The notes beneath the pieces were generated by a model that was not told the DNA's origin, did no database searches, and saw nothing but the letters and a program-made list of their open reading frames with translations. Source: Hamiltosporidium tvaerminnensis (lineage: Eukaryota; Microsporidia; Dubosqiidae). Taken from it: DNA of 64,000 nt. The stretch lies in assembly GCA_022605425.2 (NCBI GenBank), contig CM061248.1, positions 124,001 through 188,000 of the forward strand, read 5' to 3'. The first letter of the stretch is position 1; the number at the start of each line of letters is the position of its first letter. Of this stretch, positions 53,435-64,000 are shown in pieces. The translations under genes and the position numbers were made by a program.

Positions 53435-53640
53435 AGAATTCTCTATATTCTTTATATTCTTTATATTATCTATATTCTTTATATTCTCTATATTCTTTAT
53501 ATTCTCTATAATCATTAATTCTCTATAATCATTAATTCTCTATATTCTCATATATTCTCTATATTCTCTATATTCTCTATATTCTTTATATTCTCTATAT
53601 TCTCATATATTCTCATATAAATATTCATAAGAATTTATAT
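53435..53640. repeat. TATATTCTC/TTTATATTC short-unit repeat
   Basis: Tandem ~10-bp units (TCTATATTCT / TTATATTCTC) in the upstream region of the Sir2 gene. 53641-53945 beyond it is AT-rich with duplicated TTAAATATTTCTTACTTT words and no gene. Confidence 0.85.
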
Positions 53641-53945
53641 TTTTACTCATTAATCTATTTCTATTCCACTTCTTTAAAATTAAATATTTCTTACTTTTTA
53701 TTCTACTTTATTAAAATTAAATATTTCTTACTTTCTATTCTTCTTTAAAATTAAATAAATTTCTTAAAATTTTTATTCTACTTTATTGTATTTAAATAAA
53801 TTACTTACACTTTCTATTCTCAAGAATTTTAAAATTAAATAAATTACTTACAATTTCTATTCTCACGAATTTTAATTTACTGATTCTAATGAGAAATAAA
53901 AATCTGTTTTACTTATAAAAAAATACAAAAGAAAATTAAAAATAT

Positions 53946-54140
53946 TTATTGAGATACGTAAACTACCATTTCTCCTCGAATGAAAAGCGAAGAATCTTCC
54001 TTTCCTTCAATATCAGTTAATAAAATATTTAAATGTTCATCGAAACCATACAAAGTACCTATAATAGTATGAGAATCTCTTAATCTAACTGTTACTCTTT
54101 CTTCTAGATAGGTCTTCATTAGAAACATTGGGTCTTTCAT
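53946..54140 (-). CDS. LSM3: LSm3-like Sm-fold protein
   Basis: 64 aa. LSm2-8 rings bind U6 snRNA and LSm1-7 rings bind mRNA 3' ends for decay; LSm3 belongs to both. Seen here: the Sm1 motif (VTVRLRDSHTIIGTLYGFDEHLNILL, with the D.H.N signature) and the Sm2 motif (LFIRGEMVVYVS). The IRG followed by V.Y(V/I)S is the family's RNA-binding loop. It is shorter than yeast LSm3 (89 aa) because loop L4 is compressed. Its 5' end overlaps the 3' end of the upstream gene (54085-55257) by 56 bp in another frame. Start chosen at the first ATG, 5-9 bases after a CCCC signal that lies inside the upstream gene. LSm8 or LSm5 are the alternatives. Confidence 0.8.
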   Translation of the reverse strand: MKDPMFLMKTYLEERVTVRLRDSHTIIGTLYGFDEHLNILLTDIEGKEDSSLFIRGEMVVYVSQ

Positions 54141-55257
54141 TCTGAGGGGTGAATATATACATTCTTTTCAAATACAAATCTTTTGATTCTCTTTCTTCTG
54201 AATCTGATGTTTGATCTTCTTCGTTGTTTATAAGTGAAGTGTTTGGAGGTAAAATTTGGTAAATAATTTTATGTTCCTCTTCAACGATTTTATCTTCATT
54301 TTCTTCTATTCTACCTTCTTTATCTCTTTCTTTATTTCCTTCTTCTATTCGACTTTCTTTACCTCTTTCTTTATTTCCTTCTTCTATTCGACTTTCTTTA
54401 CCTCTTCTATCTATTCCTTCTTCACCTCTTCTATTATCTCCTTCATTTTCTTCTATTCTTCTTTCTTTACCTCTTCTATCTATTCCTTCTTCACCTCTTC
54501 TATTATCTCCTTCATTTTCTTCTATTCTACCTTCTTTATCTCTTCTATCTATTCCTTCTTCATCTCTTCTATTATCTCCTTCATTTTCTTTATCATTTTC
54601 TTTATATTTACATATTTCTTTATATTTTAGTAATTCTTCTTGTTTAGGAAATCCTATTTTTCTCCAAGTTTTCCATAACTGATCAATTTCTATAAAATTT
54701 TTGAAAATTTCATCGGGTTTTTCTACTTCTATTTTGTAATACCAAAGTTTGAAAAGAAGTAAATTCTTAAAATTTACATTTCTAACCAAACACATAAGAT
54801 GTTCTGGTGTAGTTAAAGTAAGTGCCCAAGAATCTTCAGTTTGCGGTATTTGTTGACAAATACCATATAAATCCAATAAAAACGGTGATTTAGGATCATC
54901 AAAATATTCAAAATTATTACCAAATAAATAAAAATCTTCATCAAATAAAAAATTTTTAAACGAATAAATTGTTTTAGAAATATTGTAATTACAAAACACT
55001 TTTCTTACTTTTTCTTCTTCACTACACAAATACAAACCAGAAATATCAAAAATATAATAATTTTTAATTAAATATTTAGTTACATATTTCTTATAAATAC
55101 CGGTTTTTTGAAGATAAATTATAAATTTTAATATGGAATTATTTTTTAATTTCTGGTTTAATATTCTTTTAAAAAGTATTTTTATATTTCTTTTTTTTGG
55201 AACAAATGTTTCTAAATATTTTGATATTTGCTCTTCGGTACGTAAACTTATTCGCAT
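54085..55257 (-). CDS. unknown protein with charged tandem repeats, overlapping LSm3
   Basis: 390 aa. Residues 1 to about 220 are helix-rich with many aromatic and Ile/Leu residues (for example LFKRILNQKLKNNSILKF, then LLDLYGICQQIPQTEDSW, then IDQLWKTWRKIGFPKQEELL). I do not recognise the fold. Residues about 225-320 are tandem 20-residue units of ENEGDNRR, (G/D)EEGIDRR and (G/D)KE(G/S)RIEE, and the C-terminus is acidic then basic. The start is supported by CCC directly before the ATG (55258-55260). The last 56 bases overlap LSm3, so the two are likely transcribed together or their mRNAs overlap, as is common in microsporidia. No membrane or secretion signal. Nuclear or RNA-related function is only a guess from its neighbour. 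Confidence 0.7.
   Translation of the reverse strand: MRISLRTEEQISKYLETFVPKKRNIKILFKRILNQKLKNNSILKFIIYLQKTGIYKKYVTKYLIKNYYIFDISGLYLCSEEEKVRKVFCNYNISKTIYSFKNFLFDEDFYLFGNNFEYFDDPKSPFLLDLYGICQQIPQTEDSWALTLTTPEHLMCLVRNVNFKNLLLFKLWYYKIEVEKPDEIFKNFIEIDQLWKTWRKIGFPKQEELLKYKEICKYKENDKENEGDNRRDEEGIDRRDKEGRIEENEGDNRRGEEGIDRRGKERRIEENEGDNRRGEEGIDRRGKESRIEEGNKERGKESRIEEGNKERDKEGRIEENEDKIVEEEHKIIYQILPPNTSLINNEEDQTSDSEERESKDLYLKRMYIFTPQNERPNVSNEDLSRRKSNS
54146..54149 (-). promoter_or_regulatory. CCCC start-proximal signal of LSm3, inside the upstream gene
   Basis: CCCC on the minus strand, 5 bases before the LSm3 ATG, within the coding sequence of the 390-aa protein. Confidence 0.5.
54310..54600 (-). repeat. 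60-bp coding tandem repeats in the 390-aa gene
   Basis: Units of about 60 and 30 bp such as CTTCTTCACCTCTTCTATTA on the plus strand, encoding the charged 20-residue repeats. Confidence 0.85.
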
Positions 55258-55260
55258 GGG
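55258..55260 (-). promoter_or_regulatory. CCC start-proximal signal of the 390-aa gene
   Basis: CCC directly abutting the ATG on the minus strand. Confidence 0.55.
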
Positions 55261-55294
55261 TCTACACTTTTTTTAAAAACAAATCTTTTTATAA

Positions 55295-55495
55295 ATTTTT
55301 TACTTCTAACACTAACACTTCTAATACTACATATCTAATACTTCTAACACTAACATATCTAGTACTTCTAACACTAACATATCTAATACTTCTAATACTT
55401 CTAATACTACATATCTAATACTTCTAACACTAACATATCTAGTACTTCTAACACTAATACTTCTAATACTTCTAATACTTCTAACATAAGTTGCT
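55295..55495. repeat. minisatellite upstream of the 390-aa gene
   Basis: Tandem 9-18 bp units made of CTTCTAACACTAA, CTTCTAATACT and ACATATCTAGTA words. 55496-55884 beyond it is AT-rich with no gene. Confidence 0.85.
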
Positions 55496-55884
55496 GGTTT
55501 AAGCATCTTTAAGTATATTATTGCAAGTTATATGTTTTGTTTGTTTTAATATTAAATATTAAATATAATCTACTTTAATTCAATATATCAGTTCTTAATT
55601 AACTTCTTTCTAATAAATAAATGATAAGAAAAATTATTTTAAAAGCTAACCTTTAATATTTCAAACATAACATTCTATACTTTTAATTTCATAATAGAAA
55701 GTGTTTAGAAACCGGTTGAAATTAAAAATAAATTTTATTATTTTATTAAATTTATATTCTTTGAATAGATTACGATTTGAATTGTTCATATTTTTTAATA
55801 AGGAATCATATTTATATAAAAAGACGTAGATTTTGAATGTGAACTCTTTTCTGAATATTTTATGTAATAAGATATAATTTAAAT

Positions 55885-56421
55885 AATAAATCAACTATAA
55901 TAGTTTATGAAATAATTTGAATATTTATTTTCTTAAATCTAATTATTTTTAAATTAAGTTTAAAAAATAGAAAATTTAAAATATTTCATAAATTATTATA
56001 GTTGATTTATTGTTGAAATAATTCCTTTAAAATAAAGAAGTATTCAGTTGAAAACAAGAATAATAAAGTATTGAAGAAAAACTCTAAATATTAGTCAAAA
56101 TATGAAATATAAAGTATATTTGAAATATAATTAATATACATTTTAATAGATTGTAGATAATAGAAGAGAAATGGGTTTTTAAATAAAAAAAATAGAATTA
56201 AAAACTATTTAATGTCTTAAGAAGATAAATTAGGGAATTAAAAAATTAGATTGATTCAACGTAAATAAAACTATAAAAATTTATAAGAAATACATTTTAA
56301 ATTTACTTTTAGTTTTAATATTGGTAGGATAGAATATAAAGAAATATTTTAGGAAAAACATAAAAATTGTTGACTTATTCTGTATAAAATATTATAAATA
56401 CCGGATTTTTTTTTTGCTTCA
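55885..56421 (+). repeat. arm 2 of the inverted duplication, inner section with the unoccupied retrotransposon site
   Basis: Reverse complement of 21727-21790 followed by 17433-17896. Between them, at about 55934-55965, it carries the contiguous target (an A/T stretch with TTTTAAATTAAGTTTAAAAAAT) where arm 1 has the 3.8-kb element. No gene. Confidence 0.88.
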
Positions 56422-56537
56422 GCTACGGCCATATCCAGAGTAAAGCACCGGAACTCGTCAGATCTTCGAAGTTAAGCCTCCGAGAGCTAGGGTAGTACTA
56501 AGTAGGGCGACCGCTTGGGAACCTCTGGTGCCGTAGT
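56422..56537 (+). rRNA. 5S ribosomal RNA, copy C
   Basis: 116 nt, plus strand, from GCTACGGCCATATCC to GGTGCCGTAGT. Pairs with copy B in the inverted duplication; the two differ at only one base that I could find. Followed by TTTTGTTTTT, a Pol III terminator. Confidence 0.95.
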
Positions 56538-59500
56538 TTTGTTTTTGGATATGAGGGATGAATTAGTAATTCCACTTCTTTAATAGATATAGAGTTGGAA
56601 TATGTATATGTTTTATCAGAAAATAATAAATTTATTCTCATTGTCAGCAAAAAAAAATTTTATTGATTAAACCAATTCGATTATTTGAATTTAATTTTCA
56701 TTTTTTTAAGAAAATATATTCGTACTATTTGATATAAAATTTTAAAGCGACACTTTGACAGAAATTTTGATTTTTTTATCTCGAAAAGCTGATTATAATT
56801 TAATTGAAGAAAATACTGTTGTAGTGCCAAGATTTTCATACAAATTTTTTGATTTATGGAAATGTAATTATTTGAAATTTAGATTATTAAAGAATCACAG
56901 GTGTTAAATTTTGATCTTTCAATTATTCTATGTCCACCTTTACAATCTTAATCTGTTAAATTCTAATGCTATAAGTTTCGATTATTATAAATAACAATAT
57001 TTCATATTCTCTACTTTTAAATTCTTTTATTTGAATTTGTTTTAAAGATTATATTTGAAAGAAAATGTGTTTTTAACCGAAATTGGTAAATCACTAAAAT
57101 TAAATTTAAACTCATCAATCTGAAATTATTAATTGTGATTTATAAAGAAGATACAAGATAATTACAAAATATTAAATATTCTGATATATAATCGATTTTT
57201 TTATAGATTAGATTGATATTTTAAAATCTCATTTTTTCTTCTACACGAGCTATAAATAGATTAAGTACTTTTTAATTTTTACGATATACTAGGCAATAGT
57301 TATAGAAAATGGAATTTTCGGTTTTAAGTAATTGACGATGGGAATGAATGCATTAAAAAGTGTTATGGGATTTGTTTTCGGGTGATTATGGAATGAATAA
57401 CAGACGATATCCGGTTTTTAAAATAAAATATGCCTATGTTCGACTTAGAAATTATTGGATTATTCAAAATTGTTGCAAAAAAACCGAGCATATAATTGAA
57501 TATGAAATCTATGAATTAATTTAATCCGCGGAATCTATGGTATACTTTTGGCACTTCTCAAGTCTTAAAATTCTATTTCAATAATTTTAAGATGAAACAT
57601 AAACGGCTTGCTTGAATGAAGAAAACATGATTAGACAAATTAAAATAATAGTAGATTTTCAAATTTAAGAAATTGGGAATAGTGTTTAAAAAAACAAGGG
57701 GGGTTTATATATACTATATACCAAAGGAGTTCTATGCAACTTCGAGTAATAACCATATATCCCCGATGATTATCTACGGTAAATTCTGGTCCAATCCAAC
57801 CACGTAATTTTTTTTTCTAGACTTCAATGATTTTTTTAGATCAGCTATAGTATGTTATCATAATATCGCTTTCTTTGTAGTCTCAAATAGTAATAGTTTC
57901 GGAGAAAACACTTGATTTTATTTTATTTAAATAATCAGTAGCTTATATCTGTATTTCTAACACTACAGAAAAGATTTGAGAATATCTAGATAGTGGGTCT
58001 AAATTCTGGGTAACTAATCAGTAATTTACTTGTAATATCAGTATCGATGTGTGTAAACAAACAGTATAATATAGTCTACAAAAAAAATGCAAAAAACAAA
58101 TGACAAGCGAAACCACATCGTTCATTCCACCTATGTAGTATTTTATGACTGACACTAATTTCTAAATTAGCCTGACAGTAACTTATTTGTAAAAAAAAGA
58201 AAAACTCGAAGTAGGAAATTGACATATAGGTGTTCAAACATATACGTACAAAATAAATCGGTCGATATTAAAGTTTTTGACTTAAAAAATTTTATAAGCG
58301 TTAATAAGCAGAAACAGAGGAAATGACTACGACAATATACTTTACATGAAATCCTTAGAGAAACAGATAATTGAGTATGAGTTGAATTCAATGAGAAGCA
58401 TAGATTAATTGAAAGAAACGCAAAGACCGTAAGATTTATACGTTAGAAATTTTTATTGGTTTTAAAGAAAAATTAGATGAAAAAAATTTGTATTTTGATA
58501 TAATTGATACTTTTAAAAAAATTACACGGGAAATTTATTTGAAAAAGAATAAATAAATGATCGAAAGTGGCTTTTATTAAGAAAAATAAATGATTGATTG
58601 TTAATAATATGCATACCATTTTTTAAGGTACATATCAATTTTTAAAAAAAAGTAAGCTTAATAATCGTCATAATCTGTTTAAAATTGGTTATTCAAGTAT
58701 AATACCCGAACATATGATACTTGTAATATAATTGAAGGTTTCTGTTTCATAAGATGGCTCAAAAAAATGCCATGCATTCACGTATGGAGTATTTGAATTA
58801 TTCAGTATCAGATACTTCTCAAATCATGTTTTCACTATTTCAAGTAGTTATTTAAATTTTTAGTTGTTTATCTATCAAAAAAAACCATGGGAATTTTGGT
58901 AGTGTAATTTCTAAATCTAGATATTTCCAAGCAGACATAAACATCTTTATGATACTTTAAATTCATATTTTTAAAAACATTTTACCTGAAAAGTAGAACC
59001 AAAATCAACTTTTATTTTAATGTGCCGAGTATTTAAGGCTCTGAATACTAATCGTTGGAATTTATTTGAAATGTGTTTAGATTAACATCCGAGGGTGTCG
59101 TACAAATCCTTAGATCTTGTTATGAATGCGAGTTTTCGTTTTTTATAACCACTATTGTCCAGCCAAGTTATGCAAAAAGCCGATATATAGGGCTCAATAA
59201 ATTTATCCCCCGAATAAAGTACGAAAACAACTCAAAACCGAAGTTAAAAAATTTTACAAATGCCGATAGCCTTTTTGATAAATATTATTTGATTATATGT
59301 GTTCTAAGGCTTTATCAAATTTTTCGAATTCTGAAATTGTTTACATTAGTATATCAAAACAGAAAAATCAATACATTTAATGAATCGGTAAAATATCATG
59401 AGTAAGAATACTGAGAGAAAAAAAGTGTAAAAAATATTTTTTCACGGTTTCTTATTGTATTCTAAGAACTTTTTAGAACCGAACATAAATAAAATACATC

Positions 59501-61745
59501 AAATTTTTGTACATAAGGATGTAATTTTTTACTCTACCAATCAGGCGGTACTCATTGATAATCTTTAGATGTCTACAGGTGGTAACCGAATTTTGAAATG
59601 TAATAGAGAACATTAAGCTCATGGAATGATTAGCTAATGATTTAGCAAAAAAAAAACTTTGATAAATACAATTCCGGAAGCGAATACCTTTTTAGGCAAC
59701 AAAGATATTTATGGCTACAAAAATTAGAGTATATCAGCAGATATCACTTGTAAATAATTCGAGGAAAAACAACAAACTTATGATACGCATCGGATAGCCG
59801 TTTCACAGTAAATTAAAACAAAGAAAATGTTTAATTAATTATTATCCTGGAATATTTTAATGAATTATCATAAAAGCGTATTTTGGCTTGAACCTGCTAT
59901 ATCCTATCTTAGAGTATCTCGAAGGGGCTAATTTTGGCCGATTATTTGCATATTTGCCTATAATATAAAATATGTTCAGTTTCTTGACTAGACCTTTAGA
60001 GTGGATTACACGATGTCATGTTTGAGTGTAAATCTGTTTTTTTAACTCTTTAGTCTTTAAAAAAAATCAAAATTTTTTTATCCAAAAGAAAAACAAATGT
60101 AAAATAATCTTGACAAAAAATTTCATCTGATACAAATAAGCGCGAATTACAATCAAAATTATTTCACATGCAACGAATTATTTAAAATCAGAATTAGTTC
60201 CGCTAGTAAATTTAGCTAACGAAATAGAAAATAAAAAAAATACTAAAGAAGTTATTCAATTATATAAGAAAATGAGCTTGCAAAGTATAGTTATTCCTTC
60301 AAATTTATACAGCAAAGGAGCACACGAAAAGATGTTTTGGCAAAAGTTTATGCTTACTATATTTTGGTCTAGATTATGAAACTCTCGACTTTGTGGAAAA
60401 TTTACAACCAGATACGCTCTAATGCACAGACCAGATCATACTAGACAATATAATATAGTTTATCGAAGTAAAATTTTAATTTAATTAAGTATAAATAATG
60501 ATATTTTATATATAAGTATCACACTGTTTAAATGATTCTTAGAAAGAAGTATTCGGAGATAGGATTAGACCCAAAAGAACCGATTTAACATTTGAAATTT
60601 AGGTAAAATATTTCATATTGTATTGAAATTGAATATCGTATAATTATTGATCTTCTGTTTTGAACTGTCTATCCTAGGAACCGATTATTTTTATAATTTG
60701 GTTCATCAATAACTCTTTACATGATATTTACAGTTTGTGTAAAAGCTTCATATGTTGTATGTTTAGATATACTGCATATCCTAAAGAATCAAGCATATAT
60801 TTTTGTCAAGTATAGTTTAAAAGACGGTTATGAAAAAATGTTTTGCCCGAGGAGAGATAATTGGTGTATACTAAATATCCAAAGGTACGAAAAAATAATT
60901 CATAGATAAACCACAGTATCCATCACTTAACGAGCAATATATACAACACACAATCATAGCTTAGTCAAGAATAAGGCGAAAGATAACAAAATCCAGATTT
61001 TAAACCTAAAACATGAAGAAAGAACAGATTATGAGATATTGATCATAAATTAAAAAACACGGATATAAAAGATTAAGAAATAAAATATGGAAAAAATATA
61101 AAAGAATATCTAAAAGAAATATAAACCATATTAATTTTTTTTTGTATAAATTTGAAGCATTTATTATATAATTGAACTATTTATTGTATTCATTTCATTT
61201 AGAGTCTGAAAACCTAAAAAACGTCGAAAATATGAATCTATAAATAACACACAAAAGTTCATTTGCACATATAGTTAAAATTTTTATCTTTATGTAAGAA
61301 AATGAATTATGTAGATACCAAATCTCAGTTATGTGTCTTAATAAACTTAAAATATTCGTCGGATTACAACACAACATACATCTAATGTAATGAATTTTAT
61401 TTTTTTTATTTTATTGTACTAAAGAAAGAGAACAAGATCAGAACAAAAACCATGAATAAAAAATCTTCAATATCTACAAACAAACATGTAACAAGTCGCT
61501 TAAAATCGGATGAGCTTTAGAAATAAAGACTAATTATACATCTGTATTATAGAGATTGAGTCACTTTAGTTTGATTTTCGTGATTCTAGAACAAATTTAG
61601 CCTCACTAACTTCAGCAAAGCCAATTTTTAATATCTTACACGTTATAATATAATAAAAACAATAGGAAAGTGTATACTACATCCCTATGATGTGCTAATT
61701 GTCCTCAATTATACATTATAAATACTTAAGTTTTTACTGCTTTCA
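56538..61745 (+). repeat. arm 2 of the inverted duplication, section between 5S copies C and D
   Basis: Mirror of 12124-17316. Close similarity near copy C falls off with distance, but landmarks persist over the whole section. No intact gene: short frames at 58167-58391, 59073-59405 and 60721-60909 have no support. Confidence 0.75.
60200..60600 (+). mobile_element. very decayed R2/R4-related retrotransposon fragment
   Basis: Contains CTAACGAAATAGAAAAT (the amber motif of the other copies), then a knuckle-distal remnant readable as DHTRQYNIVYRS against DYTRRHNEVVRC. A similar stretch lies in the mirror position in arm 1, so it probably predates the duplication. Boundaries are poor. Confidence 0.45.
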
Positions 61746-61860
61746 GCTACGGCCATATCCAGAGTAAAGCACCGGAACTCGTCAGATCTCCGAAGTTAAA
61801 CTCCGAGAGCCAGGGTAGTACTAAGTAGGGCGACCGCTTGGGAACCTCTGGTGCCGTAGT
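61746..61860 (+). rRNA. 5S ribosomal RNA, copy D
   Basis: 115 nt, plus strand. One base is missing, and one substituted, in the GTTAAACTCCGAGAG segment relative to copies A-C, in the C-box region. Flank and body otherwise match copy A, and the 3' T run is present. It may be transcribed less well or be a pseudogene. Confidence 0.9.
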
Positions 61861-63396
61861 TTTGCTTTTTGGATATGAGGTATGATTTTTTTTTCTATTT
61901 TTTTAAAAGATACATTGGTATGATATGAATAGTTCATTCAGAAAAAATAAGATTACTACATTTTGTCTTAGATTCAAAAAAATATTTTTAAATTCTTAAA
62001 TTGTCAATGGACATATGCACTTTACCTTAAAATCTTTACAACTTTTCTTATAAAACTTTCGTTTTTAAATTAATTGCGGAATATTGCATTTTTTTCAAAT
62101 CTTCTCATCCTATCATCTTATTTCATCACAAGAAAAGGAAAATTTTATTTTAAGATTTATATTTTAAAGCTATATTGGATTCACGGGTCATCATTTTGAT
62201 AAAATACGTTGTATGACTTAATAAATCTTAGTATTTAATTTTAGTATAAATATTTGAAGTCCGATTTTTTTGAGATTTGTTGGAATTTACTTAGATTACG
62301 TTGAGGAAAACAATATTATTTAAAGTAAACATGAGTATTTAATTTTGTAACTTAATTAATTTCATAAATATGTATTTATTTTTTAAACTTCACTTGAATT
62401 TTTTTTTATAAAAAATTTTAAAATTTAATATTTTGCTTATTAGCTGGGTATTTAAAGATATTTAAATTCTGATTCGTGATAAATATCATAAAATATTAAT
62501 TTAATAGGTTTTTCAAATGAGTAAAGATTTTTTTAATTTTAAAAGTGTGTTTTTAAAATTTAGACTGCTTATATGACACAGATTTAAATAAAAAAAATTA
62601 AATTTAGAATATTAGAAATCTGTATTCTTAATCTCTATAGCCTCCATGAAATTATAAAGATTATTTGGTAAAAAATATATTTCATTTTGTACTTGGAAGA
62701 TAATTAATATTTTTTTAAGTCAAAGATGTAAAAAAAATGCTCTAATATTTTTTAAGGTAAAACATTGCCGTGTTTTACATTTATGGCATATTAATTCCAT
62801 TAAATAATAGTTTGAACAACAAATATTAAAGATAAAAAATTACTATATTCATAAAAAAATTCAACTACGTCGTGTCAAGGTAGATTTGGAATACAAAGAT
62901 GAAACCGATTAATTATAATTTTTATAATATACTATCTTACTCATTCCGGTTTATTTTGTATCTCTCGGTGCTGATGATATTCTTATACTAAAGAAATCTT
63001 TATTAAAATTTTAATTCTGAGATTTCATGATTTATTTGATATTTATCTTATAAATGATTCTTTTTTCGATTTAATTCAATACTAAAGATATTACAGTTCT
63101 TTAAATAATTTTATGTACGTTTTCTCCTTCATATTTTGTTTTTTGGTTTATTTTATATTTATTTTAATGTTTTAATTCGGATCTGTCTTTAAAATATTAT
63201 CGAATCCACCTCTTCTTCTATTTTTGTCTATTTTCCATTACTTTTTCTTCATCTCAATATATTTAATTACTTTATTTATGTAAATTTCAATCGGTTGCTT
63301 TTTTTGTAACGAATCAGAGAAATATTTATCCTAAAATTCTTTATTCTCGTATTTTATTTTTGAAATTAAATATTAAATTTATAAGCAAAATTACAA
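61861..63396. other. AT-rich intergenic with a small SINE-like fragment
   Basis: About 62935-63000 resembles the tail region of the short repeat family (TACTCATTCCGG then TATCTCTCGGTGCTGATG). Nothing else is recognised. Confidence 0.45.
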
Positions 63397-63830
63397 ATCT
63401 ATATTCTAAAGAAAATAAAAATTCCAACCGCTTATATAATAGCCATTGGTTACAATTAAAATGAATACAAATTTAAATTCTAATTCCTATCCCGATTATA
63501 AGTTAAGTAGTAGCCAATAGTTTCAATCAACCTCAACAAAATCTATATTCTAAAGAAAATAAAATTTCTAAGCTTTTTTTAAAATTAATAGTACTTTCAA
63601 TCAACCTCAACACAATCTATATTCTAAAGAAAATAAAATTTCTAAGCTTTTTTTAAAATTAATAGTACTTTCAATCAACCTCAACACAATCTATATTCTA
63701 AAGAAAATAAAATTTCTAAGCTTTTTTTAAAATTAATATTACTTTCAATCAACCTCAACACAATCTATATTCTAAAGAAAATAAAATTTCTAAGCTTTTT
63801 TTAAAATAAATATTACTTTCAATCAATTCA
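63397..63830. repeat. 74-bp tandem repeat array
   Basis: TTTCAATCAACCTCAA begins units at 63521, 63595, 63669, 63743 and (partly) 63817, a steady period of 74. The core AATCTATATTCTAAAGAAAA also occurs in an older, diverged unit at about 63397. Confidence 0.92.
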
Positions 63831-63883
63831 AACCTCTGCTATTTGAGTCGTAAATATAGTTTTATTCAATTACACTTACATAA

Positions 63884-63886
63884 CCC
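63884..63886 (+). promoter_or_regulatory. CCC start-proximal signal of the last gene
   Basis: CCC immediately before the ATG at 63887. Confidence 0.55.
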
Positions 63887-64000
63887 ATGATATTATACAA
63901 GAAAGATTATAACGATTTAGTTGTTAAAAATATAAAAAACAGTAATTTTATTTCATCTGAACAAATAAAAAATGTAATTATAAAGATTTTTATAAATGAT
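63887..64000 (+). CDS. 5' end of an unknown gene, running off the window
   Basis: 38 codons without a stop to the last base: MILYKKDYNDLVVKN, then a Lys/Ile/Asn-rich helix-like stretch. The CCC directly before the ATG is the same arrangement as in the housekeeping genes of the window, so I take it as a real start. No domain can be recognised from so short a piece. Confidence 0.5.
   Translation, partial: MILYKKDYNDLVVKNIKNSNFISSEQIKNVIIKIFIND

Noticed and set aside
59073-59405. 110-codon plus-strand frame in arm 2
   Set aside because: Starts with an unusual codon, is not open in the mirrored position of arm 1, has no CCC signal and no resemblance to a known family.
1-64000. tRNA genes and CRISPR-like arrays
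   Set aside because: Scanning for T-loop (GGTTCRANNCC) and paired arms gave no convincing tRNA. The tandem repeats have no unique spacers and the genome is eukaryotic.

Overview
The window looks like a large, gene-poor, very AT-rich microsporidian chromosome segment. The intact cellular genes have short ORFs, no visible introns, and (for the housekeeping ones) a CCC or CCCC run a few bases before the ATG, a known microsporidian start-proximal signal. They encode conserved eukaryotic functions in divergent form: XPA/Rad14, EB1/Bim1, a UBX Cdc48 adaptor, Rsa4/Notchless, RNA polymerase I subunit 2, Dcp1, an Hst3/4-like Sir2 and an LSm3-like protein. Low gene density, many non-LTR retroelements and genes stuffed with KQQGV/KQHPV repeats recall Hamiltosporidium (Daphnia parasites). 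That genus call is recollection, not a search result.

Layout. 0.2-0.8 kb: XPA/Rad14. 0.97-2.65 kb: an element with ~50-bp terminal inverted repeats. 3.4-7.0 kb: two predicted secreted proteins (a Lys/Asn-rich one with a frameshift, and a 783-aa leucine-rich-repeat protein). 9.4-10.3 kb: EB1. About 12.0-21.8 kb: arm 1 of a large diverged inverted duplication, with two 5S rRNA genes (minus strand) and a 3.8-kb R2/R4-type retrotransposon. 24.3-24.9 kb: UBX protein. 25.5-27.1 kb: two short retroposons. 27.7-34.7 kb: Rsa4 and Pol I subunit 2 in tail-to-tail orientation, both carrying the same coding minisatellite. 35-44.7 kb: mostly retroelement wreckage around a membrane/secreted protein (36.4-38.1 kb) and Dcp1 (41.4-42.0 kb). 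44.9-47 kb: coiled-coil gene. 47.5-50 kb: degenerate repeats. 50.7-55.3 kb: three minus-strand genes (Sir2, LSm3, unknown). 55.9-61.9 kb: arm 2 of the inverted duplication with two 5S genes on the plus strand. 63.9 kb: start of a gene that runs off the window.

Main observations. (1) Arms 1 and 2 are mirror images. Arm 2 keeps the unoccupied target of the 3.8-kb retrotransposon, so that insertion followed the duplication. (2) Several elements have exact 10-16 bp target-site duplications and 5' truncation, the signature of target-primed reverse transcription, including a ~740-bp family whose machinery I do not recognise. (3) Copies of the R2/R4-type element share an in-frame amber codon between the RT and zinc-finger/endonuclease parts. 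(4) An arthropod-type endonuclease/RT fossil lies at about 39.9-40.9 kb. (5) Dcp1, Rsa4, the Lys-rich secreted protein and the coiled-coil gene each carry small indels that split the reading frame. Whether these are decay, assembly errors or recoding cannot be told from one sequence.

I see no tRNA, no CRISPR, no large-subunit or small-subunit rRNA and no viral gene.
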